Shown: positions 1-6,496 of the stretch, in pieces
Position numbering within the stretch: position 1 is the stretch's first letter
How the letters are laid out: each line of letters starts with the position of its first letter
Origin: CANKJK01 sp964400405
GTDB taxonomy: Bacteria; Acidobacteriota; Vicinamibacteria; Vicinamibacterales; UBA2999
Length of the DNA stretch: 12,177 nt
Direction: 5' to 3'
NCBI GenBank assembly: GCA_964400405.1
Contig: CAYNUO010000084.1
Location: 1-12,177, forward strand
Program-made: the position numbers and the translations under genes
The notes under the pieces: generated by a model
Told to the model about the DNA's origin: nothing
The model's input: the letters and a program-made list of their open reading frames with translations, nothing else
Database searches by the model: none

Positions 1-604
1 CGTCCGAGAGCGGCACGCCGAGGCCGGCGAGGACGCTGTCGATCCGCGGGTCCGGCACGGACCCGATCGGCCGGTGACGACGGGCCTGCTCGATCCAGGC
101 CGCCAGCGCGGCCGCTGACATCTGCTCCGTCCCGCCACGTTCCTCGGGCGCCACCGTGCATCCGACCAGCAGGCACAGATACTCCGCGCGTGAATCCGCG
201 AGTTCGAAGAACGCCTTGAAGAGGAGGTGCAGCAGCAGGTTGTCGCGGCGGATGTCGATCAGATAGGCCGTCGCGGGCTTCAGGCGCGCGATGTACGAAA
301 AGTTCTGATCCGGCCCGACGCCGATGTAGACACCACCGGCGAGACCCGCGGCGTCCAGCGCGGGCAGCGGCTCGGCGTAGGACCGCTCGTTCGAGATGAG
401 GTTGTCGGTGTCGAAATAGCCGCCGGGTTCGGAGAGCGCCGACACGGCCGCAGCCCACCCAGGCGCGGGCTGGCGCGCAGGCGGCACGACGGACGCGGAG
501 GGACGCGGTACCGCCGGGCTCTGCGCCTGCGCGAGCGCCGCGGCCAGCCACACGGCGGCAACGACCATCGCACCATGGCGCACCCGCGGGGTCCGTTCGG
601 TCAC
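1..604 (-). CDS. Secreted conserved hypothetical protein with methyltransferase-like core (3' end cut by window)
   Basis: An open frame runs from about 604 to the window edge (201 codons seen) without a stop. A hydrophobic signal peptide (AVWLAAALAQA) lies at about residues 16-26. A conserved-looking block follows: FDTDNLISNE, then VYIGVGPDQNFSYI, then YLIDIRRDNLLLHLLFK. The glycine-rich IGVGPDQ loop followed about 20 residues later by an acidic strand end (LIDIR) resembles motifs I and II of SAM-dependent methyltransferases. I recall similar uncharacterised proteins in Acidobacteriota and Leptospira (LIC_10091-like), from memory only. The chosen GTG start at 604 overlaps the TGA stop of the SpoIID gene as GTGA, with a weak GGCGGG seven bases upstream. 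It gives a basic n-region before the signal segment. GTG at 583 and ATG at 568 are alternatives. An export signal on a methyltransferase-like fold is odd, so the substrate and function are unknown. Confidence 0.75.
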   Translation of the reverse strand, partial: MTERTPRVRHGAMVVAAVWLAAALAQAQSPAVPRPSASVVPPARQPAPGWAAAVSALSEPGGYFDTDNLISNERSYAEPLPALDAAGLAGGVYIGVGPDQNFSYIARLKPATAYLIDIRRDNLLLHLLFKAFFELADSRAEYLCLLVGCTVAPEERGGTEQMSAAALAAWIEQARRHRPIGSVPDPRIDSVLAGLGVPLSD

Positions 605-2142
605 CGCACGGCCCGCCAGTCATTCACGCGCGCGCGAGCACGTGCGAAACACGCCTCCGCGCGGCGTTCGGCCTCGCGCTGCGCCGCGGCCGAGGGCGGC
701 AGCAGCAGTTCGTCATCAGCGGGACACACCAGCTTCTCGTTCCGCGGCGACACGGCACCGCCGCCAGCCGTCAGGCGCGCATAGTAGCGGGCCGCGCCGA
801 CACGGACCCACTCGGGGCGGCCGGCGAGCGACGGCGACACCAGGACACCTGCGATCGCCTCGCGCAGCGCGAAGTCCAGGCCGGCCCGCTGCGCCAGCAG
901 GACCGGAGGCTGGAGGTCGACGTTCGAGCCGGACACGCGGGAGTCCGCCCACCACGGCCTGCCGGTCGCCGCACGGAACCCCTCGACGGTGCCGTGCACG
1001 GTCACGCTGAGCGGTGCAACCGACACGCCCAGCATCGCCGACAGCGCGCCGTATGCCGACGCCGCCAGCTGCTCGAGCGCCGGACGGTCGACCGAACCCT
1101 CCCCGGTCACGCGCAACGTGACCGGTGTGGCACCCGTCTCCGCCGCCAGCGGCGTCGCAACCGGCGATGGCGCAACCGGAGCGGCCGCGCCGCGTCCCGG
1201 CGTCGATGCCACCACGCCGGAGGCCGTCAGCAGCTGCAGACCCGGGTAGTAGAGGTCGAGGATCTGCGCCGCGGACTGCCCGCGCGCAGCCAGCCGGCCC
1301 GCGCCGATGACGCACATGCCGACGCCGTGTCCGTATCCCCGTCCCGTGAATTCGTAGCCCGTGTCCGTCTTCCGCACGGAGAAGGCGGTGCTTCTGAGCA
1401 CGGCCGGGCCGATGGCGGCCCGGAACTCCTCACCGGACATCTCCGGCGGACGAAGGCCGTTGACGCGCAGGCGGGTGACGCGGCCCGACGGGGTCCGGTC
1501 CTCGACGCTGATCGACCGGAGGCTCTCGCCGCCGAGGCCCACCTTCGTCAGCGCCTCGCGCAGCGCCGTCGTCGACAATGCGAGCGTCCACGGGGTGTCA
1601 TCCGCGTGGACATGGTCCTCGACCGAGCGGAGGTACGGATATGCCGGCATCCCGCGCCACACCGTCGGCGCCGCCTCGGTGCGGCCGCCGCACGACGCGG
1701 AGTAGAACAACTCGGCCGGCCGGCCCTGATACATCAGCGTCTGGCCCGCCGTGGCCATCGCCGCGCGGCGCGACGCGGCGGTCGCCGTCCGCATCACCTG
1801 GCAGTGCGTCGTGTCGCAGAGGTCATAGCCATCGCGCTGGTGACGATTCTGGTTTGCGAAGGCATAGGTGCGGATCGCGATCGCGAGGGCCTGATGCGCG
1901 GCTTCGGCCGCCTTCGGCTCCCCCTCACCGGCGAGCACGCGCGCCACGTACAGCTCCAGCGGCACCGTCACGACGCGCCGGTCGGCGCCCGTCCCCACGC
2001 GCACGGTCCGCCCGCCGCTCGCCGACTCGAGCTCGGCGTCGGTCGGCTCCGCCGACTGCCGCCCGGCGACGGGGATGGCCAGCAGGGCGAGCGCGGCCAC
2101 CACGCCGCCGAGCAGAACGCGCGACGGCGAAGGGCCAGGCAT
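601..2142 (-). CDS. SpoIID/LytB-domain peptidoglycan protein with degenerate gluzincin-like C-terminus
   Basis: 513 residues from ATG 2142, which overlaps the SET gene's stop as TGATG; an in-frame start at 2178 would add 12 residues but overlap that gene by 37 bases. An N-terminal hydrophobic segment (about 9-27) indicates export. A SpoIID domain fills about residues 45-310: LELYVARVLAGE with likely catalytic Glu73, IAIRTYAFA, YDLCDTTHCQ, FYSASCGGRTE, and the hallmark YGHGVGMCVIGA before ILDLYYPG. SpoIID is a lytic transglycosylase acting on denuded glycan strands during spore engulfment; in non-sporulating bacteria the domain is found in cell-wall remodelling proteins. An Ala/Pro-rich linker follows (about 320-345). 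The C-terminal region then contains REAIA (427-431) and PEWVRVGAARYYA (443-455), which resemble the HExxH and W..EGLA.Y elements of gluzincin peptidases but lack the zinc ligands. It is probably the second gene of a coupled operon. Confidence 0.87.
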   Translation of the reverse strand: MPGPSPSRVLLGGVVAALALLAIPVAGRQSAEPTDAELESASGGRTVRVGTGADRRVVTVPLELYVARVLAGEGEPKAAEAAHQALAIAIRTYAFANQNRHQRDGYDLCDTTHCQVMRTATAASRRAAMATAGQTLMYQGRPAELFYSASCGGRTEAAPTVWRGMPAYPYLRSVEDHVHADDTPWTLALSTTALREALTKVGLGGESLRSISVEDRTPSGRVTRLRVNGLRPPEMSGEEFRAAIGPAVLRSTAFSVRKTDTGYEFTGRGYGHGVGMCVIGAGRLAARGQSAAQILDLYYPGLQLLTASGVVASTPGRGAAAPVAPSPVATPLAAETGATPVTLRVTGEGSVDRPALEQLAASAYGALSAMLGVSVAPLSVTVHGTVEGFRAATGRPWWADSRVSGSNVDLQPPVLLAQRAGLDFALREAIAGVLVSPSLAGRPEWVRVGAARYYARLTAGGGAVSPRNEKLVCPADDELLLPPSAAAQREAERRAEACFARARARVNDWRAVR

Positions 2143-2558
2143 CACAGTTTGCGCGTGCAGCCCGGACGGCACCGGCACTGGATGATACGGTCGCCGTCCG
2201 TGTAGTAGTCGTAGGTCAGCTCTTCACCGGCCTTGATGTGGCGCGCCGCGCGAATCCACACCGTGCGACCGATCACCTGGCTGTAGCAGTTCGGTTTGCA
2301 GGCATGGTTGACGAACCGTCCGATGTTGCCGTCGACGTTGCCGTCGCGGACCCATCGCCGGTTCACCGTGAAGCACCAGATGCAGCCTTCCTTGAGATAC
2401 TTCGTCTCGCGCTTGTAGCTCTCCTTGTGATCGATCAGCTCTCCAGCGTAATCAATGATGCGGCGGTTCTTGTTGATGTCTTCCTTCGCGAACACACCGA
2501 AACCATGCAGTTTCGACTTGCGGCGGGCGATCTTCGGCAACACGACGGGACGGCTCAT
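2142..2558 (-). CDS. SET-domain protein lysine methyltransferase
   Basis: 138 residues from ATG 2558; an upstream TTG at 2576 is possible but less likely. SET hallmarks in order: HGFGVFA (18-24), the SAM-binding GxG element; IDYAGELI (35-42); GNIGRFVNHACKPNC (77-91), the NHxCxPN pseudoknot motif; and ELTYDYY (113-119) with the tyrosines of the active site. A post-SET zinc motif follows, C128-x-C130-xxx-C134, which together with C87 could bind one zinc. SET proteins transfer methyl groups from SAM to lysine side chains; the bacterial substrate here cannot be told from sequence. The length matches a minimal SET domain with nothing else attached. Its stop overlaps the SpoIID start (TGATG). The gene is visibly richer in A/T and in Lys/Asn codons than its neighbours, which could hint at transfer. 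It is divergent from the radical SAM gene across 60 bases. Confidence 0.9.
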   Translation of the reverse strand: MSRPVVLPKIARRKSKLHGFGVFAKEDINKNRRIIDYAGELIDHKESYKRETKYLKEGCIWCFTVNRRWVRDGNVDGNIGRFVNHACKPNCYSQVIGRTVWIRAARHIKAGEELTYDYYTDGDRIIQCRCRPGCTRKL

Positions 2559-2566
2559 TGGCAGCA

Positions 2567-2575
2567 AGGATAGCA
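2567..2575 (-). promoter_or_regulatory. Putative extended -10 element for the SET gene
   Basis: The minus strand reads TGC-TATCCT (within TTTGCTATCCT), ending eight bases before the ATG at 2558. No Shine-Dalgarno-like sequence lies between. With normal -10 to start spacing, the transcript would begin at or next to the start codon. The motif is nearly the same as the one ahead of the gene starting at 6430. No good -35 was found. Confidence 0.4.
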
Positions 2576-2585
2576 AAGCCGCGGG

Positions 2586-2613
2586 TTGCGTTCGACGCGC
2601 GACTGATCATAAT
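2586..2613 (+). promoter_or_regulatory. Putative promoter of the radical SAM gene
   Basis: TTGCGT (2586-2591) and CATAAT (2608-2613), 16 bases apart, approximate the sigma-70 -35 and -10 boxes (3/6 and 5/6 matches). The -10 ends five bases before the ATG at 2619, so transcription would start at or near the start codon, giving a leaderless or nearly leaderless mRNA. Confidence 0.45.
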
Positions 2614-2618
2614 GAGAC

Positions 2619-3656
2619 ATGGCACAGCGCGGCATCAGTGTTGGACATGTCGTGCGGGCATGGGGCCGGATCCTGAAAGGCCACCAACCCAACCTCTCGG
2701 TCGAGATCACGAAGGAGTGCCCGCTCACCTGCCCGGGGTGCTACGCCTACGGCGACGAGCATCTGGGCGGCGACGTCACGCTGCGCGGCCTCTCAGACTT
2801 CAAGGGCGACGAACTCGTCAACCGGTTCAAGGCGCTCGTGGAGGCGCACAACCCGCTCCACCTCTCGATCATCGGCGGCGAGCCGCTGGTCCGCTTCCGG
2901 GAGCTCGACCGGATCCTCCCGTGGCTCGCCGAGCGGGGCGTCCACACGCAGCTGGTGACGAGCGCCGTGCGGCCGATTCCGACGCACTGGGCGGGATTGC
3001 ACCGGCTGCAGATCGTGGTCTCGATCGACGGCCTGCCGCCCGAGCACGACGAACGCCGGAAGCCGGCCACCTACGAGCGCATCCTCAAGCACATCGAGGG
3101 GCACCAGATCACGGTGCACTGCACCGTGACGCGGCAGCAGGCACGCCGCGACGGCTATCTCGACGAGTTCCTCCGCTTCTGGAACGCCAACGGCAACACG
3201 CGCCTGATCTGGTTCAGCCTCTACACGCCCCAGAAGGGCGAGATCTCGATGGAGCGGCTGACGAAGGACGACCGGGCGCGCGTAATCGCCGAATTGCGGA
3301 CGCTCCGCACGCGGTATCCGAAGCTGCAGGTCCTCGACGGCATGTTGAACGTCTACTCCACGCCGCCCGCGTCGCCGGAGGCCTGCATCTTCGCGCAGAC
3401 CACGCACTGCGTCTCGTCGGACTTCACGACGACCGTGACGCCGTGCCAGTTCGGCGGCAATCCGGACTGCCTGAACTGCGGCTGCATCGCATCGGCCGGG
3501 CTCGAGGCCATCGGCCGCCACCGCATCAAGGGCGTGATTCCCGTGAGCCAGGTCTTCCGCGGGTCCATCGCCATCGGCCAGGCCGTGGCGCGGCTGCGCA
3601 AGCGCGGCGCAGCCGCAACGCCCGCCGGGCCTCGACCGTCTTCCACGGCGGCCTAG
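2619..3656 (+). CDS. Radical SAM protein with C-terminal cysteine cluster
   Basis: 345 residues. The radical SAM [4Fe-4S] motif C34-xxx-C38-xx-C41-Y lies in KECPLTCPGCYAYG. The SAM-binding GGEP follows at 86-89, and VVSIDG at 133-138 fits a later strand of the partial TIM barrel. The C-terminal third has six more cysteines, C256, C264, C276, C284, C287 and C289 (pattern C-x7-C-x11-C-x7-C-xx-C-x-C), suggesting one or two auxiliary iron-sulfur clusters, as in SPASM or Twitch proteins. The last 35 or so residues are basic and Ala/Pro-rich. Members of this superfamily reductively cleave SAM to a 5'-deoxyadenosyl radical; the substrate is not evident. No precursor peptide, cofactor-biosynthesis or hopanoid gene lies beside it. 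The ATG lacks a clear ribosome-binding site, in line with the leaderless promoter proposed upstream. The cytochrome gene follows after 37 bases. Confidence 0.9.
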   Translation: MAQRGISVGHVVRAWGRILKGHQPNLSVEITKECPLTCPGCYAYGDEHLGGDVTLRGLSDFKGDELVNRFKALVEAHNPLHLSIIGGEPLVRFRELDRILPWLAERGVHTQLVTSAVRPIPTHWAGLHRLQIVVSIDGLPPEHDERRKPATYERILKHIEGHQITVHCTVTRQQARRDGYLDEFLRFWNANGNTRLIWFSLYTPQKGEISMERLTKDDRARVIAELRTLRTRYPKLQVLDGMLNVYSTPPASPEACIFAQTTHCVSSDFTTTVTPCQFGGNPDCLNCGCIASAGLEAIGRHRIKGVIPVSQVFRGSIAIGQAVARLRKRGAAATPAGPRPSSTAA

Positions 3657-3678
3657 GGCCGGCCCGCGCCGCGCCTTC

Positions 3679-3687
3679 TGTTATTCT
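3679..3687 (+). promoter_or_regulatory. Putative extended -10 element for the cytochrome c gene
   Basis: TGT-TATTCT ends six bases before the ATG at 3694. No -35 and no Shine-Dalgarno are seen. The placement matches the other TGn-TAnnnT elements in this window and implies a transcript starting at about the ATG, separate from the radical SAM gene. Confidence 0.38.
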
Positions 3688-3693
3688 CGCCGT

Positions 3694-4128
3694 ATGCAGC
3701 GTTCCCTGATGGCACTCGGCCTCGGACTGTTTCTGATCGCGGCGGCGTGGACCGCGCCGGTCGCCGGGCAGCACCGCCGCAGCATCTGGGAGGGCGCCTA
3801 TACGGACGCCCAGGCCGACCGCGGCTTCGCGCTCTACAAGACCAAGTGCACGATGTGCCACGGCCCGGCACTCGGCGGCGCCATCGACGGCGGCCCGCCG
3901 CTGCGCGGCAAGGAGTTCTTCGTCCGCTGGGACGGCACGGCGCTCGACGACATGGTCAATCAGATTTCCGAGCTGATGCCGGCCGAGAACCCGAACACGC
4001 TGAAGCGCCAGGAGTACGTGGACATCATCACGTTCTTCTTCCGGTCCAACGGCGTGCCCGCGGGAGCGAAGGAACTCGTGGCCGAGGACGAAACGCTCTC
4101 GACCTGGGAGTTCACCGAGAAGCGCTGA
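3694..4128 (+). CDS. Secreted monohaem cytochrome c
   Basis: 144 residues. The signal peptide (hydrophobic 5-22) has likely cleavage near Ala24-Gly25. The mature protein has one c-type haem-binding motif, C52-T-M-C55-H56, in KTKCTMCHGPALGG. M95 in ELMPAENP is the probable sixth axial ligand. A C-terminal helix (EYVDIITFFFRSNG) is usual for class I cytochromes c. The protein would act in the periplasm as a one-electron carrier. Small secreted cytochromes of this form often sit beside PQQ-dependent or DUF1592-type oxidoreductases in Acidobacteriota, but no such partner is visible here. The gene may have its own promoter and converges with the DUF1552 gene. No membrane anchor or fused domain is present. 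Confidence 0.9.
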   Translation: MQRSLMALGLGLFLIAAAWTAPVAGQHRRSIWEGAYTDAQADRGFALYKTKCTMCHGPALGGAIDGGPPLRGKEFFVRWDGTALDDMVNQISELMPAENPNTLKRQEYVDIITFFFRSNGVPAGAKELVAEDETLSTWEFTEKR

Positions 4129-4155
4129 CCGCCCGGCCCTCCAGGCAGGACGGTC
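4127..4155. terminator. Possible bidirectional hairpin between convergent genes
   Basis: The 29 bases spanning the gap between two convergent stop codons can fold: GACCG pairs with CGGTC (five bp), then two bp and three bp separated by single C-A and G-A mismatches, with a five-base loop. The arms touch both stop codons. There is no T-tract on either side, so it would be a non-canonical terminator at best. Confidence 0.33.
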
Positions 4156-5480
4156 TAGATCCCGGACAGCACGCCCGTGCTGTCGCCCAGACGGCCGGCC
4201 GGGACGCCGGCCTTCACGAGCAATCCCAGCAGGAGATTCGCCATCGGCTCGGACCCGGCGGCATCCGCGCGCACGTGGCGGTTGCCCTCGAGGGCGCCGT
4301 TCGCGCCGCCGACCACGACCAGCGGCAGGTCGAGCGCGGAATGCCGGCTCGAGTCGCTGAGGCCCGCGCCATAGAGAAAGACCGCCCGATCGAGCAGCGT
4401 CGCGTCACCATCGGGGGTCGCGCGCAGCCGCTCGCAGAACTGCGCGAAGAGCTTCAGGTGGGTCCGGTTGATGGCGGCCAGGGCCGCCAGGGTCGATGGG
4501 TCGCCTCCGTGATGTGACACCTCGTGGTGCATGACCGTTCCCGTATCCAGCGCGAAGGTGCTGGCACTGGCCTCGGGCGCGAACATGAACGTCGCCACGC
4601 GCGTCAGATCCGCGCGGTAGGCGAGATACAGCAGGTCCAGCATCTGCCTCGCGTGAGCCCCCTCATCGGCTCGCGGCTCCGAATCCAGCCCCGGCGCGTC
4701 GTCCGGCACCCCGACGGGCCGGCCCTTCGGCAGCGCCGGCGCCGCCTCGACCTGCCGGATCGCCGCGAGGTAATCGTCCACGACGGCGCGATCCCGGGTA
4801 CCGAGCCTCGACGCGAGAACGCGTAACTGGCTCCCGACACCGTCCAGGATGCTCCGATCACCCTCCGCTCCACCGCCGTCCTCCCCTGTTCCGAAGAGGC
4901 GCGCGAACACGGCGCGTGGCTCCCACGCCATCGGGTTGGGCGCGTCCGGCCCGCGCCAGGAGATCGTCTCCTGCACGGCCGCCGGCGTGGGGACCTGTGG
5001 GAGCGGCGCATCGGGGACGTCGGCCAGCAGTTCCAGCGACGCAAGGGCGGTGTGGCGGCCGGCGTCTCGCGCCACCAGTTGATCCACGGTCACGGCGCCT
5101 CGCAGGTGACCGGCCTCCGTCGTGATGAGTGGCATGCCCGACAGCCACGCCGCCGCGGCCCGCGCATGCGGTCCGACGTCATCCGCGCGCTGCGCGGACG
5201 GCTGGCCGAGCCCGGAGACGACCGTGACATGGCTCCGCAGCGGCGCCAGCGGCGTCAGGATCCCGCTGAGTTCCGGACATGACCCGGCCGTCCCGGCCCG
5301 CCAGGCGTCCATGGCCATGCCGTTCGGGACGTAGAAGAAGCCGAGCCGTGCCGGCTCAGCGACAGGGGCCGCGGACAGGGCCGGAGCCATGGCGTCCAGC
5401 CACGGCAACGCGATCGCCGCACCCGCGCCGCGCAGGAACATCCGTCGAGGCAGTGCGCGCTTCGTGACGATGCCGGCCAT
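4155..5480 (-). CDS. DUF1552 family protein, Tat-exported
   Basis: 441 residues, close to the usual length of DUF1552 proteins. The N-terminus carries a twin-arginine signal, P11-R12-R13-M-F-L-R17, then a hydrophobic stretch (GAGAAIALPWLDAM), typical of the family. Family-like blocks follow: GFFYVPNGMAMDAW, VTVVSGLGQPSA, HARAAAAWLSG, SLELLADV, LLYLAYRADLTRVATFMFAPE, HHGGDPS, and the C-terminal LGDSTGVLSG. A purine-rich GAGGGGG four bases ahead of the ATG is the clearest ribosome-binding site in the window, and a TACTTT at 5514-5509 could be a -10 giving a short leader. The enzymatic role of DUF1552 is not established. Genes of this family are usually paired with a large DUF1592/DUF1587 cytochrome-type protein; here no such partner lies within reach, only a secreted protein upstream and a small cytochrome on the other strand. 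Confidence 0.9.
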   Translation of the reverse strand: MAGIVTKRALPRRMFLRGAGAAIALPWLDAMAPALSAAPVAEPARLGFFYVPNGMAMDAWRAGTAGSCPELSGILTPLAPLRSHVTVVSGLGQPSAQRADDVGPHARAAAAWLSGMPLITTEAGHLRGAVTVDQLVARDAGRHTALASLELLADVPDAPLPQVPTPAAVQETISWRGPDAPNPMAWEPRAVFARLFGTGEDGGGAEGDRSILDGVGSQLRVLASRLGTRDRAVVDDYLAAIRQVEAAPALPKGRPVGVPDDAPGLDSEPRADEGAHARQMLDLLYLAYRADLTRVATFMFAPEASASTFALDTGTVMHHEVSHHGGDPSTLAALAAINRTHLKLFAQFCERLRATPDGDATLLDRAVFLYGAGLSDSSRHSALDLPLVVVGGANGALEGNRHVRADAAGSEPMANLLLGLLVKAGVPAGRLGDSTGVLSGI

Positions 5481-5551
5481 GGATCCCCCTCGGGTCTCGA
5501 CTACGCCGAAAGTAATCGGCCGGCCCCGAAGGAACTGGAGCGACGAGGCCG

Positions 5552-6430
5552 CTAGGGCTCCGGGGGCAGGCCGTAGGTGGCCGATGTATCGACGCCGAAG
5601 CGGCGGTAATTCGAGTACTCCGTGACCGCGTTCATCCGGTAACGGCGGAGCAGCAGGAACCGGGCGCTGGCGGCGATGCTGGCGCGGGCCGGCAACCAGA
5701 CGCCGTCGGCCATGCGGCGCCGCTCGAACGCCAGCTTCGAGCCCTCGTGGACGCGCGCGAGCAGGCCCAACCCCAGGGACAGCGTGTCGATGGCCTCCAC
5801 CTCGAGCTTCACCAGTTCGTAGTCCGACTCGCTGATCCAGGCGCGGCCCTTGAAGTGCTTCGCCCAGCCGCCCTGTCGCGTGCGGGTCTTCACGTGCGGC
5901 TGCGGCGTCATCGTGACGCTGATCGTGTCGTGTCCGTCGAGGGTCTCGCGGCCGGTCATCGTGAAGGCGAACACGCGGAAGGCATCGTCGAGCATCTCCG
6001 CCTGCTCGCGCTTCTCCTCCTCACGTTCGCGGCGTTCCGCCGCCCGCTCCGCCGTCGTCAGCCGGGCCCGTGTGCGCTGGTACGCTTCGACCTCGCGCTG
6101 GCGGTCGCGATCCTGTTTCGCCAGGTCGGCCTCGGACACCCGCTTCCCGTTCTCCACAAGCAGCCGTTCCCACCGGCCTTCGCCGGGCAGGCCCGGGTAG
6201 CTCTCGACGACCTTACTGCGCTCCTCTCCAACCTTCCCCTTGCCATCCACGCTCAGCGAGCGCTGGGTCGCCGTGTAGACGTAGTCGCGCTGCCGGAAAT
6301 CATCAATCTGCAGTCGTGCGCGGACCTCGCGCTGAAACGTGGCCTGGTCGGGCAGCGGCCGGGGGGACTGCGCACGGCCGGCGGACACGACGCATGCCAG
6401 GGCAACGGTCACCCCGAGCGGAACCCGCAT
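5552..6430 (-). CDS. Secreted protein of unknown function with charged helical middle
   Basis: 292 residues. The signal peptide (about 1-20, VTVALACVVSAGRA) has probable cleavage before QSP. Residues 30-95 are of mixed strand type. Residues 98-148 are extremely rich in Arg, Glu and Lys (for example AAERREREEEKREQAEM) and likely form a long helix or coiled coil. The C-terminal half (about 150-292) has alternating hydrophobic and aromatic strands (GRAWISESDYELVKLEVE, VWLPARASIAAS, YRMNAVTEYSNYRRFGVD), which resembles the curved sheet of LolA/LolB-like outer-membrane lipoprotein-sorting folds; that match is inference. There is no lipobox Cys, so a soluble periplasmic protein is expected. An extended -10 sits six bases before the ATG. 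The gene lies 66 bases beyond the polymerase stop and 71 bases ahead of the DUF1552 gene on the same strand. Confidence 0.78.
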   Translation of the reverse strand: MRVPLGVTVALACVVSAGRAQSPRPLPDQATFQREVRARLQIDDFRQRDYVYTATQRSLSVDGKGKVGEERSKVVESYPGLPGEGRWERLLVENGKRVSEADLAKQDRDRQREVEAYQRTRARLTTAERAAERREREEEKREQAEMLDDAFRVFAFTMTGRETLDGHDTISVTMTPQPHVKTRTRQGGWAKHFKGRAWISESDYELVKLEVEAIDTLSLGLGLLARVHEGSKLAFERRRMADGVWLPARASIAASARFLLLRRYRMNAVTEYSNYRRFGVDTSATYGLPPEP

Positions 6431-6436
6431 GCCGAC

Positions 6437-6445
6437 AGCGTAGCA
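6437..6445 (-). promoter_or_regulatory. Putative extended -10 element for the secreted protein gene
   Basis: The minus strand reads TGC-TACGCT (within TTTGCTACGCT), ending six bases before the ATG at 6430. Nine of eleven bases match the element ahead of the SET gene. No ribosome-binding site is seen, so transcription would begin at about the start codon. Confidence 0.4.
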
Positions 6446-6496
6446 AACAGGCGTGCCGGACCGCGCACAGGACGCCGCGGGGACGGCTCGCGCGTG

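Noticed and set aside
280..576. A 98-codon minus-strand frame near the left edge
   Set aside because: Arg/Pro/Ser-rich and overlapped by the partial gene in another frame, which has a signal peptide and conserved-looking motifs.
994..2205. A 403-codon plus-strand open frame opposite the SpoIID gene
   Set aside because: Same kind of Arg-rich shadow; the SpoIID motifs on the minus strand explain the region.
4191..4212. GC-rich inverted repeat (GGCCGGC/GCCGGCC) in the 3' part of the DUF1552 gene
   Set aside because: It lies in conserved coding sequence, is short, and has no T-tract; expected at this GC level.
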